From assembly GCA_017308475.1 (NCBI GenBank), contig JAFKEU010000005.1:1-64000 (forward strand): 64,000 nucleotides of DNA. Direction: 5' to 3'. The notes under the pieces were generated by a model, which did not search any database, was not told where the DNA came from, and worked only from the letters and a program-made list of their open reading frames with translations. Origin of the DNA: Alphaproteobacteria bacterium (GTDB lineage: Bacteria; Pseudomonadota; Alphaproteobacteria; Micropepsales; Micropepsaceae). Both the position numbers and the translations under genes were made by a program. Positions 46,067 through 55,497 of this stretch are shown piece by piece (the stretch's first letter is position 1; every line of letters starts with the position of its first letter).

Positions 46067-48112
46067 TTAGGAGAGAAGCGTGTCCGGCAAAACCCCCTCT
46101 GTAGCGGCGGGACTCGTCAGATAACCGATGCCGCATTGCGAAAGATACTCCGCAACACCGTCGTAAAATTCAGGCAGACGCGTGGGATCATCGGCAACGC
46201 CCGGGGGAACATAAATGATCATCCCCTGGCGGGCGCGTGTCATGAGAACGCGATAGGCATTGGCCAAATACGTCTGCTGAATGGCATCCCTGACATTGTT
46301 CCAGCGAGACCCCTGAAAGCTGTGGCAGTTCCATCGGCCGGCCGTGCGACGAAAGTCCGCATCCCAGCAGACGCAAACCCAGTCCAGTTCCAAGCCTTGA
46401 ATGTCGAACTCGGTTGCCGGGTCTTCCAGATAAAAGGACGAACGCACGTCGATCCGTGAGTCCAAAAACCAATGCGGCGCGTCGATTTTCTGGCGGACAT
46501 TCAGCCCATCGGGCTTCAGTCGCTGGGCACCCGAAGAGGCGACCAATCCAAACCGTTCCGAACCACGCGCCTTGCATCGCAGCCAGGATCGCGCGGCCTG
46601 TAAATCACGCGTCAGAACAAGGGGATAATTCGCAGCCAGGGTGTCGAACAAGGCCTTTGCCGATTGCATGCGACCGGCCACCACTTCGTTGACAAAATCA
46701 GAAAGGGTCTCAGCGCGAAAAGACCGGATGGAAACCGACAAATGCAGATCTGCTTGGACGTGGAATTCCAGTCTGGACAATTCCTTGGCCAGATCGCGAC
46801 CCCAATTGTAGACGGGCTGGTTCAGCTGATCCGAGACGTGAATGCGCCAATCGTGAAACCGGGCCTTGATGGCATCAAACCATTCCGTCAGTCCTGCCTC
46901 ACCGTCATTGATCTCCTGGCCGCCGCCCACCAGGCAAACGATGACGCACCAGTCCTTATGGCGATCCATGACGCTGATCAGAAATTCAGGCTCCGATTGC
47001 CCAAAATCCTGAAGCCCATGCTTTTCACGCATGAACCGGCCGATCTTCCGGCGATTCCATGCGCGCTGCGCTTCGTCAAAGACGACAACGCCTTCTATCG
47101 GCGCATCGTCACGCTGAAGATAGTAATCGCGGAAGTGATGAATGTTCTGGATGAAGGACTTCACCTTGCGACGCGCTTCACCAATCGGCCCGCCCAATCG
47201 CGCATGTTCATCGCGCGCCAATGCCTCTCGCAGAACGTCGACCAGAGGCCCGTTTCCAGAAAGAAATACTGCGTGCTCGTCCTCATGCGCCCGCGTGCGC
47301 TGGGTCACCAGATTCAGGCCAGCCAGCGTCTTTCCGGCACCGGGAACACCTGTGACGAAGCAGATCGTCTTGCGCCGATCCTGCTTGGCTTGTTCGATGA
47401 TTTCGACAAGCCTGACATTGGTAATGCCCAGATTCCTTGCGCCCGCGTCCGAGCGCGTGATTTCCTCTACGCCATGGGCGCCGTAAAGCGCCTGGGCCGC
47501 CTCGATGATGGTTGGCGTCGGCTTGTAGCCGCTGGCCATCCACGACTTGGGATCAAGCGCCGGCTGACCAGGATATTGCGCCGCCATTTGCCAAAGCGTC
47601 TGGACCAATCCGCGCCCGCTGATCAGGACCGGTTGCGCGATGTCATCGGGAAAGAGTGTCAACTGACCGGGCCTGGTAACTGCATCGGTGGCGATCACCA
47701 CCGGAACGATCGGCCGTGCATGGCTACCGGTATGGAAATTCTTCAGGTCCAGCGCGTAGTCCATGACCTGCTCGATGGCAGCGGAACCGAAGGCTTCCGC
47801 GCCGACCTTGAATTCCAGGACAAAAACTATTCCGGCGAGCAGGATCACGATGTCGGCGCGTTTGCCCATGCGGGGTATCGCGAATTCAAAGGCGATCCAG
47901 CCCTGTTCCAGCGTGCGCAATTCGCGCTGGAGCATCTCGATCTGGGCTTGCCACGCCAGACGCTGGGCAGGTTCCAGATCATGCGGATGATGTGCCGCCA
48001 AATGGCCCAGGACCGTCTCGGGCTGCTCGCGCACAAATATGGGAATATCGGAGCAATAATAGGCCTTGCCGAGCAGGGGGCGCGGCGCTTGCAAGCCTTC
48101 AGCCATATCCAT
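46067..48112 (-). CDS. PD-(D/E)XK-like nuclease plus DUF2075 (Schlafen-type) helicase
   Basis: 681 aa from ATG 48112. N-terminal third has a nuclease-like motif: GKRADIVILLAGIVFVLEFKVG (Asp, then Glu-x-Lys, about 72-93). The C-terminal two thirds form a superfamily 1 helicase of the DUF2075 group: Walker A VTGVPGAGKTLAG (about 260), Walker B VVVFDEAQRAW, motif V FDIQGLELDWVCV, motif VI YRVLMTRARQGMII. Such proteins are orphan or defence-associated in other genomes. The start overlaps the ThDP-enzyme stop (TGATG), giving coupling to an unrelated gene. Confidence 0.85.
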   Translation of the reverse strand: MDMAEGLQAPRPLLGKAYYCSDIPIFVREQPETVLGHLAAHHPHDLEPAQRLAWQAQIEMLQRELRTLEQGWIAFEFAIPRMGKRADIVILLAGIVFVLEFKVGAEAFGSAAIEQVMDYALDLKNFHTGSHARPIVPVVIATDAVTRPGQLTLFPDDIAQPVLISGRGLVQTLWQMAAQYPGQPALDPKSWMASGYKPTPTIIEAAQALYGAHGVEEITRSDAGARNLGITNVRLVEIIEQAKQDRRKTICFVTGVPGAGKTLAGLNLVTQRTRAHEDEHAVFLSGNGPLVDVLREALARDEHARLGGPIGEARRKVKSFIQNIHHFRDYYLQRDDAPIEGVVVFDEAQRAWNRRKIGRFMREKHGLQDFGQSEPEFLISVMDRHKDWCVIVCLVGGGQEINDGEAGLTEWFDAIKARFHDWRIHVSDQLNQPVYNWGRDLAKELSRLEFHVQADLHLSVSIRSFRAETLSDFVNEVVAGRMQSAKALFDTLAANYPLVLTRDLQAARSWLRCKARGSERFGLVASSGAQRLKPDGLNVRQKIDAPHWFLDSRIDVRSSFYLEDPATEFDIQGLELDWVCVCWDADFRRTAGRWNCHSFQGSRWNNVRDAIQQTYLANAYRVLMTRARQGMIIYVPPGVADDPTRLPEFYDGVAEYLSQCGIGYLTSPAATEGVLPDTLLS

Positions 48113-49671
48113 CAGATCACCGCCTCGATCAGGCGGGGGCCGGGGCGGGTCATGGCGTCGGCGAACTGGGCGGCGAAGTCCTGGGTGGTTTCGGCACGCG
48201 ATGCCTCCACGCCCAGGCCTTCGGCCTGTTTGACGAAATCGATCACCGGGTCGTGCAAGTCCAGCATGGAAAGGGTACGCGGCCCCGGTCCCATGTTCGA
48301 ATGGACCGCGCCCACCCGCGACAGCTCGATGTTGAGGATGTTGTAGCTGCGGTTGGCGCAGATGATGGTCACCACATCCAGCCTCTCGCGCGCCATGGTC
48401 CACAGCGCTGGCATGGCATACATCGCCGCCCCGTCGCCGGAGGCCGCGATCACCTTGCGGCCGGGGCAGGCCATCGCCGCACCCACCGCCATCGGCATGG
48501 CATCGCCGATGGCCCCGCCGGTCAGGAACAGCGCATCGTGACGCGGGCCCGCTTTCAGCGCCGCCTGGATGCCGGGGCCCGCTGTCAGGGAATCGTCCGA
48601 CAGGATGCAGTCGTCCGGCATCAGCCGCGCCATGATGGCGCCCATGGCCTGGCTGGTCAGCGCGCCGGGGACGGGCATGGCGGGACGCACCAGATCGACG
48701 ATGCGGCCGACGTCGCGCGCATCCAGCGCATCGGCCAGCGCGATCAGGGCAGCCGTGGCGTCGTCCCGCGGTTCGGCCAGGGTGATCAGGTCGCAGCCGT
48801 CCGGCGTCACCCAGCTGGGCTTTCCGGGATAGGCGAAGAAGGTGACCGGCGCCGGCGCGCCCACCAGGACGATCTGCTCCAGCCCCGCCAGCCGCGCCAC
48901 GATCTCTTCGCCGAAATAGGGAATGCGCTCGATCGCAGGCAGGCCCGCGCCGCGGGTGATGCGCGGACTGAAATAGTCATGGGCGATGCGGGCGCCGGTC
49001 CTGGCAGCGATACGGCCCGCCGCTTCCAGCCCCGCCCTTTCAAGGCAGCGGCCGCGGAGCAGCAGCAGCGTGCGCTTGCCGTTCTTCAGCGCGGCGGCGA
49101 CGGTGTCGATGCGCCCTGCCTCCACTGGCCGCGCCTTCGGCACCGGCAGGGGCGCTGCGGGGCCATCCGCGTCCTGCCAGGCGCAATCGGCGGGCAAAAC
49201 CAGGGTCGCCACCTGCCCCGGCGCCATCAGCGCGGCCGCCACCGCGCGCGCGCCGTCGGCGGCAACCTCGCCCGGACTGCGGCACTGGTGCAGCCAGTCC
49301 GACACCGGACGGCAGATGCCCAGAATGTCGCTGCTGAGCGGCGCCTGGGCATATTGCGCATGGGTGGTGGCGTGATCGCCCACGATGTTGATCAGCGGGG
49401 TGCCTGCCTTGCGGGCATTGTGCAGGTGGGACATGGCATTGGCGAAGCCCGGGCCCAGATGCAGCAGCGTTGCCGCCGGCGTGCCGGTCATGCGGGCATA
49501 GCCGTCGGCCGCCCCGGCCGCCACGCCTTCGAACAGGCAGAGCACGCCCCTCAGGCGCGGCTCGCGGTCCAGCGCGGCGACGAAATGCATTTCCGATGTG
49601 CCCGGATTGGCGAAACACAACCGGACGCCGCAATCGGCAAGGGTATGGACCAGGCTTTCGGCGCCGTTCAT
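48112..49671 (-). CDS. Thiamine-diphosphate enzyme, acetolactate synthase large-subunit-like
   Basis: 519 aa, shorter than IlvB (about 570). N-terminal PYR domain with catalytic Glu in LCLFEGVAAGAADGYARM (about 48), central domain, and C-terminal ThDP domain GDGAAMYAMPALWTMARERLDVVTII-x-NRSYNIL (GDG...N Mg/ThDP motif). Without a regulatory subunit and in this context it may be a 2-oxoacid decarboxylase or carboligase rather than a biosynthetic AHAS. It is separated by about 27 bp from the upstream HpcH/HpaI aldolase gene, suggesting a joint 2-oxoacid pathway. Confidence 0.85.
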   Translation of the reverse strand: MNGAESLVHTLADCGVRLCFANPGTSEMHFVAALDREPRLRGVLCLFEGVAAGAADGYARMTGTPAATLLHLGPGFANAMSHLHNARKAGTPLINIVGDHATTHAQYAQAPLSSDILGICRPVSDWLHQCRSPGEVAADGARAVAAALMAPGQVATLVLPADCAWQDADGPAAPLPVPKARPVEAGRIDTVAAALKNGKRTLLLLRGRCLERAGLEAAGRIAARTGARIAHDYFSPRITRGAGLPAIERIPYFGEEIVARLAGLEQIVLVGAPAPVTFFAYPGKPSWVTPDGCDLITLAEPRDDATAALIALADALDARDVGRIVDLVRPAMPVPGALTSQAMGAIMARLMPDDCILSDDSLTAGPGIQAALKAGPRHDALFLTGGAIGDAMPMAVGAAMACPGRKVIAASGDGAAMYAMPALWTMARERLDVVTIICANRSYNILNIELSRVGAVHSNMGPGPRTLSMLDLHDPVIDFVKQAEGLGVEASRAETTQDFAAQFADAMTRPGPRLIEAVI

Positions 49672-49698
49672 CGCTCGCTCTTTCCGGATCGCGGGCGA

Positions 49699-50451
49699 TC
49701 AGCCCATCTTCGCGCGCTCGGCCCTGCCGCCCGACAGCAGCATCTCGTCCGAGGTCACGGTGACGAAATCGAAGCCTTTCGCGACCATCTCCCGCGCGTA
49801 TCCGGCACCGGCGCAGTGCATGCCCGCATGCAGGCCGGCGCGCTTTGCCGCGCCCAGAATCCGCTCGATCGCTTCCACGACCACCGGATCGGTCTGGTTC
49901 TGGCGCGCCTCGCGCCCCAGCGCCAGGCCGAGGTCGGACGGACCGACATAGAGCATGTCCAGCCCCGGCACGGCGGCGATGGCCTCCAGATTCTCCAGCC
50001 CCTTGCGGGTTTCGATCTGCACGATGGTCAGGATGGTCTCGTTGGCGTGCAGCACATAATCGGGCCCGCCATAAAGCAGCCCGCGCTTGGGCCCGAAGCT
50101 GCGATAGCCTGCCGGCGGATAATGACAGGCGCCGACGAACTTCTCGCAGTCTTCCGGCGTGTCGATGTTGGGGCAGATCACGCCATAGGCGCCCGCATCC
50201 AGCGCCCGCATCACATCGCCCGGCGCGTTCCACGCCACCCGCATCAAGGGTACCGTGTCGGTGGTGGAGATGGCGGCGAACATCGCGCACATCTGCGCGA
50301 AATCGCTGTGGCCATGCTGCATGTCGACGGTCAGGCTGTCCCAGCCCTGATGGGCCAGCATCTCGGCCGCCAGGGTGCCGGGCAGCGTGATCCAGCAATT
50401 GAGGGCCGGCTTGCCCTCGGCCCATAGCTGACGGATGCGGTTGGGACGCAT
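49699..50451 (-). CDS. HpcH/HpaI family aldolase (2-oxo acid aldolase)
   Basis: 250 aa, normal for cytoplasmic class II 4-hydroxy-2-oxo-heptanedioate / 2-keto-3-deoxy-glucarate aldolases. Motifs: WDSLTVDMQHGHSDF (His base), GAYGVICPNIDTPEDCEKFV, TIVQIETRKGLENLEAIAAVPGLDMLYVGPSDL (metal Glu and Asp). Produces pyruvate plus an aldehyde. Compare the exported family member at 190-1335. Confidence 0.93.
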   Translation of the reverse strand: MRPNRIRQLWAEGKPALNCWITLPGTLAAEMLAHQGWDSLTVDMQHGHSDFAQMCAMFAAISTTDTVPLMRVAWNAPGDVMRALDAGAYGVICPNIDTPEDCEKFVGACHYPPAGYRSFGPKRGLLYGGPDYVLHANETILTIVQIETRKGLENLEAIAAVPGLDMLYVGPSDLGLALGREARQNQTDPVVVEAIERILGAAKRAGLHAGMHCAGAGYAREMVAKGFDFVTVTSDEMLLSGGRAERAKMG

Positions 50452-50506
50452 GGGAACAACTTAGACAAAGAGTTGCCGTGCGCAAAGCCGGTGATTGGCA
50501 TCGCCC

Positions 50507-50758
50507 ATGGGGGGAGAATCCCAAGGCTTGACACGGGCGGGATGCCGCGAATTCCCCACAAGGGTGATAGAGGCTTTCCAGGTGCCGGCACAGAACCGGA
50601 TCCCGGCTCCCACGTTGAATGCAGAGGTCACGCCCGAGGTGCCGGCGCTGGTGCGGCGGCTGGACAGTTGGCCGTGGCTGCGGCAGTTTCCGGCCCGATT
50701 TGTCGGGCTGGGGCCCAGACCTGAACATGTAGATGCCCCGGAGCACGTGAAAAAATGA
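50507..50758 (+). CDS. Possible small protein upstream of the 111-aa gene
   Basis: 83 aa from ATG 50507, in a gap with no other gene. C-terminal part TLNAEVTPEVPALVRRLDSW then PWLRQFPARFVGLGPRPE looks protein-like, while the first 30 residues are composition-driven. Its stop overlaps the next start (ATGA), which argues for translation. No family recognised. Confidence 0.35.
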   Translation: MGGESQGLTRAGCREFPTRVIEAFQVPAQNRIPAPTLNAEVTPEVPALVRRLDSWPWLRQFPARFVGLGPRPEHVDAPEHVKK

Positions 50759-51090
50759 AACTGGAAATCCATCCCATTCATGGCTGGGGATGGTTCGATG
50801 CGGCCGGCACCCCGCTTGAGGTGCCCCCAACCTTCTGCCTTGAGGTCACCGTTACCCAAGCGGGCAATCCCTTCACCAGTGCGCTGGGGCAGGTGACCGC
50901 ACCCGGCCATCCGCTGGCGGGACTTTGGGTGGTCCTGTCGCGGCGGCAGATGCCGTTCGAGATGGGCTTTGACGGCCACTGCAACCTGTTCGCCTTCGAC
51001 CACAAACCGGCTGTGCCGAAGATCAGCGAGGCACTGGCCGACAAGCCCGTGCTGACCGGGTCGGTGTCGATCGATTCGATTGCGGACTAA
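50755..51090 (+). CDS. Hypothetical protein, 111 aa
   Basis: A compact beta-rich sequence (MKLEIHPIHGWGWFDAAGTP...TFCLEVTVTQAGNPF...LAGLWVVLSRRQMPFEMGF). No catalytic motif or signal peptide. No family recognised. The start overlaps the preceding small ORF by four bases. Confidence 0.6.
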   Translation: MKLEIHPIHGWGWFDAAGTPLEVPPTFCLEVTVTQAGNPFTSALGQVTAPGHPLAGLWVVLSRRQMPFEMGFDGHCNLFAFDHKPAVPKISEALADKPVLTGSVSIDSIAD

Positions 51091-51139
51091 TGAAGAGCTG
51101 GATCCCCTTCCCTCGCGGCTGAGCGCCACTCGCCGGGGA

Positions 51140-51165
51140 TGACAGCACGCTTTGGCGTGCTGTCA
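51140..51165. terminator. Bidirectional hairpin at the lpdA 3' end
   Basis: 11-bp perfect stem tgacagcacgc / gcgtgctgtca with a 4-nt loop; the right arm includes the lpdA stop codon. Placed between the convergent 111-aa gene and lpdA. Confidence 0.6.
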
Positions 51166-52566
51166 CATTTGCATCGTCCAGCCTTCCACTCCCATGGCGG
51201 CTTGCCGCACCGCTTCGGTCAGCGTCGGGTGCGAGTGGCAGGTGCGGGCGATGTCTTCCGAGGAGGCGCCGAACTCCATCGCCAGCACGACTTCGGCGAT
51301 CAGGTTGCCGGCCTCCGGCCCGATGATGGCGCAGCCCAGCACCCGGTCGGTCTTGGCGTCGGCGAGAATTTTCACGAAGCCGTCGGTGGCCGCGATGGTC
51401 TTGGCGCGGGCGTTGGCGGTGAAGGGGAATTTGCCCACCTTGTACGCGACGCCGGCAGCCTTGAGTTCTTCCTCGCTCTTTCCGACGGTGGCAACCTCCG
51501 GGAAGGTGTAGATCACCGAGGGAATGGCGTCGTAATTCACATGGCCCGCCTTGCCGGCGATCAGTTCGGCGCAGGCCACCGCTTCATCCTCGGCCTTGTG
51601 GGCGAGCATCACGCCCTCGCGGCAGTCGCCGACGGCCCAGATGCCCGGCACGTTGGTCCTGTAGTGATTGTCGGTGATGACGCGGCCGCGTTTGTCCATC
51701 GCCACGCCGACTTCCGCCAGGCCCAGGTTCGCGGTGTAGGGTACCCGGCCGATGGCAACAAGCATCACATCGGTCTCGATCACGCTCTTGTCGCCGCCGG
51801 CGGCCGGTTCGACCGTCACCTTCAGGCCGGACTTGGTCTTCTCCACGCCCGTCACCTTGGTGGAAAGCTGGAAGGAGAGGCCCTGCTTGGTCAAGACGCG
51901 CTGGAACGCCTTGGAGACTTCCAGATCGACGCCCGGCGTCACGCGGTCGAGGAATTCCACCACCGTGACTTCCGAGCCCAGGCGGCGCCAGACCGAGCCC
52001 AGCTCCAGGCCGATCACGCCCGCACCCACCACCAGAAGGCGTTTGGGCACTGACTCGAGCGCGATCGCGCCGGTGGAAGACACGATCTGCTTTTCGTCGA
52101 TGGCGACGCCGGGAAGCTGGGCGACGTCGGAGCCGGTGGCGATGATGATGTTCTTGGCAGTCAGCTCGCGGGTCTTGCCGTCCGCCAGCCTGACCGAGAC
52201 CTTCCCCGGCGCGGTGATCCTTGCTTCGCCGACAATCGCCTCGGCCTTGTTCTTCTTGAGCAGGAATTCCACGCCGCGCGTCAGTTCGCCGACCACCTTG
52301 GTCTTCTGGGCCATCATCTGCGGCAGGTCCAGGCTGACCTTGGCCTTGATGCCCAGCCTGGCGAAATCGTTCTCTGCCTCGTGCAGGCGCTCGGACGCGT
52401 GCAGCAACGCCTTGGACGGGATGCAGCCCACATTCAGGCAGGTGCCGCCGAAGGCGCCGCGCTTGTCGATGCAGGCCGCCGAAAGACCCAGCTGGCCCAG
52501 GCGGATCGCCGCATTGTAGCCGCCGGGGCCGCCCCCGATCACGATCGCGTCGAATGTATCCGCCAT
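51163..52566 (-). CDS. lpdA: Dihydrolipoamide dehydrogenase (E3)
   Basis: 467 aa. FAD site [21 protein letters not shown], redox-active disulfide [20 protein letters not shown] site [17 protein letters not shown], second FAD site [22 protein letters not shown], and the C-terminal catalytic HSHPTLTE. Reoxidises lipoyl groups of 2-oxoacid dehydrogenase complexes or glycine cleavage. No E1/E2 genes are adjacent in the window, though alphaproteobacterial lpd often ends the sucAB operon. Confidence 0.97.
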   Translation of the reverse strand: MADTFDAIVIGGGPGGYNAAIRLGQLGLSAACIDKRGAFGGTCLNVGCIPSKALLHASERLHEAENDFARLGIKAKVSLDLPQMMAQKTKVVGELTRGVEFLLKKNKAEAIVGEARITAPGKVSVRLADGKTRELTAKNIIIATGSDVAQLPGVAIDEKQIVSSTGAIALESVPKRLLVVGAGVIGLELGSVWRRLGSEVTVVEFLDRVTPGVDLEVSKAFQRVLTKQGLSFQLSTKVTGVEKTKSGLKVTVEPAAGGDKSVIETDVMLVAIGRVPYTANLGLAEVGVAMDKRGRVITDNHYRTNVPGIWAVGDCREGVMLAHKAEDEAVACAELIAGKAGHVNYDAIPSVIYTFPEVATVGKSEEELKAAGVAYKVGKFPFTANARAKTIAATDGFVKILADAKTDRVLGCAIIGPEAGNLIAEVVLAMEFGASSEDIARTCHSHPTLTEAVRQAAMGVEGWTMQM

Positions 52567-52767
52567 GTCCTTGCCGCCTTTGAGAATCCCCGCGGAACAT
52601 AATCATTCACAAGGACAGGAAAACAGCCCCAAATGCATGACAGATGCGGGGTTTTTTGGTGCACCCCCGGTGTTTCGGGTGAACCCCCTCTGTTCGCAGC
52701 TCGGCCGCCTCCGGCGACACATCGCTGCGACATCTCCCCCTTCCAGGGGCTGGCGCGCATGAGGGGG

Positions 52768-54561
52768 TTAAGATTTCAGATCCGGGTCCGGGAAGACCAG
52801 TTCGACCACCGTGCCCCTGCCCGGGTCGGACCGGACGCTGGAAATCCCGCCCAGTTGCAACCCGAAGGTCTTGATCAGGCGGCTGCCCACGCTCTTGCCG
52901 GTCTCGTCCATCGCAAAGCCGACGCCGTCATCGGCGATGGCCAGCTTCAGCTTGCCGCCCTCCACGCTCCGAAGGCTGACCCGGATCACCCCCTGCTTGT
53001 CGCCGGGATAGGCGTGCTTGAAGATATTGGTCAGCGCCTCGACCGTGAACAGGGCCAGCGCGACGGCCACATTGCCCGACACGACGCGGCTTTCCACATC
53101 GACCTCGATGCTGACATTCTCGCCCGACATGCCGCCGGCGATCTGGTGGCTCAGTTCTTCCAGAAGCTGGCTGATGTCCAGGGTGGACTGGTCCTCCAGC
53201 TCGTTGAGGATGCGGTGGACCAGCGCCAGCGCATTGATGCGGGTCTGGGCCTGCAGCAGCGCCTCCTTGGCGCCGATTTCCTTGACCTGGTTGGCCTGGA
53301 TGGAAAGCAGGCTCATCACGATCTGCAGATTGTTCTTCACCCGGTGGTGGATCTCGCGGATCAGGGTGGTCTTCACCTCGACCGCCTCGCGCAGGCGCCG
53401 GTCGCGGTCCTGGATGCCGCCGGCCATTTCGCTCATCGCATCGCCCAGCTGCTTGAACTCGGCCGGTGCCTCGGCCAGGTCCGGGCGGATGACGTAATGG
53501 CCGCTGCGATAGGCTGCCGCGATACGGCTCAGATAGGCGATCCACCGGTTCACCTGGCGGTCGGTCGCCAGACGGATTGCGAACCAGGCAAAGCCGATCA
53601 TCAGGATGGGCAACAGGAAATCCAGGCCCACATGCAGATAGGTGGGGCCGAACAGCCGGCCCTCGCCCATCGCGAAGGCGACGAAGATGGTGTTGCCGAT
53701 CAGCGCGGCGTTGCCATAGCGCCAGGCCACGCCGCGGCTGTCGGTGGCGCTGGCGGTGTCGTTGCGGGTGCCGGAGGCCAGCGCCGCGCGCGCGATGGCG
53801 CGGCCCACATCGGGCCGGTTGGTGGCGATGACCGTTCCGCTCTTGTCATAGACCGCCACCACCGCGCCCTTGGGCAGGTTGGAGGCGCGGATCATGTAGT
53901 CGATCCAATGGGTGTCGAGCGAGATCGCCACCGTGCCGTCGAAGCTGCCGTCCGGCTTCTTCAGCGCCAGCATGGCGCCGATCACCGGCTGGCCGGTGAC
54001 GTGGCTGATGGTCTCGCGCGAGACGGTCATGGCGCTGGTGGTGCGCGCCTGGCGGAAGATGTCCACATCCTTCACGTTCAGGCCCTTGGACAGGGCCATG
54101 GCCGAACAGACGACATTGCCCTGCGCATCGACGCGGGTGAGGTTGGAGAAATAGCGCACGCCGATCAGCGTGTCCGACAGCACCCCGTCGCAATTGCCGC
54201 TCATGCCGCGCACTTCCGAGAGCGAGCCCACCGCGCGCAGCACCTGTTCGGCGGCCGCCAGCAGGTTCTGGTCGCCGCCGGCCACCGTGCGGGCCGATTG
54301 CAAAAGCCGGTCGTGAACATTTGCGATGTCCATGCGCGCCCGGGCGACGCCCTGGAACAGGGACACGAGCACCACCGGCAGCAGTGCCAGCGTGACGATC
54401 AGCTGCAGCCGCTGCCGCAGCGCCCATCCCGAAATGGGATGGTTCAGCAGCTTATTTGACGCGCTTCTTAGCGAGCTCTTCGGACCGGCCAGGACTGAGC
54501 TTATCCAGCTGCTCCATGATCTCACGGGCCGCTTCTCCCCCGGCCGGGCGCGATACGTCAT
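52768..54561 (-). CDS. HisKA_2/HWE-type sensor kinase of the general stress response (PhyK-like)
   Basis: Up to 597 aa. One helix near residues 50-68 (LIVTLALLPVVLVSLFQGV), an extracytoplasmic sensor of about 230 residues, a second helix (GLDFLLPILMIGFAWFAIRLA), a HAMP-like linker, and a HisKA_2 dimerisation box IREIHHRVKNNLQIVMSLLS (phospho-His near 404) with an HATPase domain (LFTVEALTNIFKHAYP, GDDGVG-like IADDGVGFA, GRGTVVELVF). The start is uncertain: the only ATG lies 110 bp inside ecfG and there is no ATG/GTG/TTG in frame near the ecfG stop. It probably phosphorylates PhyR. Confidence 0.9.
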   Translation of the reverse strand: MTYRARPGEKRPVRSWSSWISSVLAGPKSSLRSASNKLLNHPISGWALRQRLQLIVTLALLPVVLVSLFQGVARARMDIANVHDRLLQSARTVAGGDQNLLAAAEQVLRAVGSLSEVRGMSGNCDGVLSDTLIGVRYFSNLTRVDAQGNVVCSAMALSKGLNVKDVDIFRQARTTSAMTVSRETISHVTGQPVIGAMLALKKPDGSFDGTVAISLDTHWIDYMIRASNLPKGAVVAVYDKSGTVIATNRPDVGRAIARAALASGTRNDTASATDSRGVAWRYGNAALIGNTIFVAFAMGEGRLFGPTYLHVGLDFLLPILMIGFAWFAIRLATDRQVNRWIAYLSRIAAAYRSGHYVIRPDLAEAPAEFKQLGDAMSEMAGGIQDRDRRLREAVEVKTTLIREIHHRVKNNLQIVMSLLSIQANQVKEIGAKEALLQAQTRINALALVHRILNELEDQSTLDISQLLEELSHQIAGGMSGENVSIEVDVESRVVSGNVAVALALFTVEALTNIFKHAYPGDKQGVIRVSLRSVEGGKLKLAIADDGVGFAMDETGKSVGSRLIKTFGLQLGGISSVRSDPGRGTVVELVFPDPDLKS

Positions 54562-55090
54562 TCAAGGTGTCGCTGCCATCCAGAATCTCTATCAATGTCT
54601 TGCGCGCCCGGGCAACCCGGCTTTTGACCGTACCCACGGCGCATTTGCAGATGGCGGCCGCATCTTCATAGGAAAATCCGCCCGCGCCCACCAGAATCAG
54701 GGCCTCGCGCTGCTCGTCGGACAGGTGCTTGAGGGCGCGCACGGTATCGGAGAGTTCGGCTGAATAGACCTGGTCCTCGCCGCCGCCGGGAATGCGCTCG
54801 GCCGCGTCCTGGTCCCAGGGCGCCTGCCGCCAGGCACGGCGGCGGTCGGAATAGAACTGGTTGCGCAGGATGGTGAACAGCCACGCCTTCAGGTTGGTGC
54901 CGGGCTGGAAACTGGCGCGGCTCTGCCAGGCCTTGACCAGCGTCTCCTGCGCCAGGTCGTCGGCGGCCTCCTGGTTGCCGGTCAGCGAGCGGGCGAAGGC
55001 GCGCAGGAACGGCACCAGGGCAAGAAGCTCTCCCTTGAAGTCCGGGTTTTCGGGCTTGGGCGACATGGCGGACGGGGTCGGCGTGGGCAT
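54452..55090 (-). CDS. ecfG: General stress ECF sigma factor EcfG
   Basis: 212 aa. Sigma-2: LVPFLRAFARSLTGNQEAADDLAQETLVKAWQSRASFQPGTNLKAWLFTILRNQFYSDRRR. Sigma-4: HLSDEQREALILVGAGGFSYEDAAAICKCAVGTVKSRVARAR. Matches the ECF15/EcfG group, which recognises GGAAC-N16/17-CGTT. The start ATG overlaps the nepR stop (TGATG), coupling synthesis of sigma factor and anti-sigma factor. Confidence 0.95.
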   Translation of the reverse strand: MPTPTPSAMSPKPENPDFKGELLALVPFLRAFARSLTGNQEAADDLAQETLVKAWQSRASFQPGTNLKAWLFTILRNQFYSDRRRAWRQAPWDQDAAERIPGGGEDQVYSAELSDTVRALKHLSDEQREALILVGAGGFSYEDAAAICKCAVGTVKSRVARARKTLIEILDGSDTLNDVSRPAGGEAAREIMEQLDKLSPGRSEELAKKRVK

Positions 55091-55302
55091 CACGACACCT
55101 TCTTCCCGTCCGGGGGGGTATCGCTGGCCTCGTCGATCTTGCGAAGAAGATCCAGGAAATCGTCCGGCACCGGCTCCTGGGCCACGTCGTCATACATCCG
55201 GCGCAGCTCACGCCCGATCGCACGCTGGCGCGCGCGGATCGCCCGGGCCTTTTCGCTGGGCTTTTCTTCACTGGACACGGTCGTATCCCATTGCTGTATC
55301 AT
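55090..55302 (-). CDS. nepR: NepR-type anti-sigma factor
   Basis: 70 aa from ATG 55302. The conserved NepR core is IGRELRRMYDDVAQEPVPDDFLDLLRKID, two helices that clamp EcfG or the sigma-like domain of phosphorylated PhyR. Very hydrophilic flanks, as usual. First gene of nepR-ecfG-phyK, behind a consensus EcfG promoter at 55399-55423. Confidence 0.93.
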   Translation of the reverse strand: MIQQWDTTVSSEEKPSEKARAIRARQRAIGRELRRMYDDVAQEPVPDDFLDLLRKIDEASDTPPDGKKVS

Positions 55303-55398
55303 GTCTGGCCAAGTCACTTCCCGATGCCTCGTGCCTTTTGCGGCCCGCGGCAACTTTGCGGTCGTCTTGCCCCATCACCAGCTCCCTTCGAGGTTCCA

Positions 55399-55423
55399 AA
55401 CGAATTGCCTGCATGATGGTTCC
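55399..55423 (-). promoter_or_regulatory. EcfG-dependent promoter of nepR-ecfG
   Basis: On the minus strand reads GGAAC, 16 bases, CGTT: an exact match to the alphaproteobacterial general-stress consensus. It ends about 97 bp before the nepR start, giving autoregulation of the locus. Confidence 0.9.
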
Positions 55424-55431
55424 GTGTGGTG

Positions 55432-55456
55432 GGAACTTTTTTGGCTGGCCTTAGTT
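55432..55456 (+). promoter_or_regulatory. Near-consensus EcfG promoter of phyR
   Basis: Plus-strand GGAAC, 16 bases, AGTT (one mismatch in the -10 element), 41 bp before the phyR start. Lies directly beside the divergent nepR promoter. Confidence 0.6.
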
Positions 55457-55497
55457 CCTTATTCGAGCTTTTCTTTTCGGGCCGAAGGAGCCAGTCC

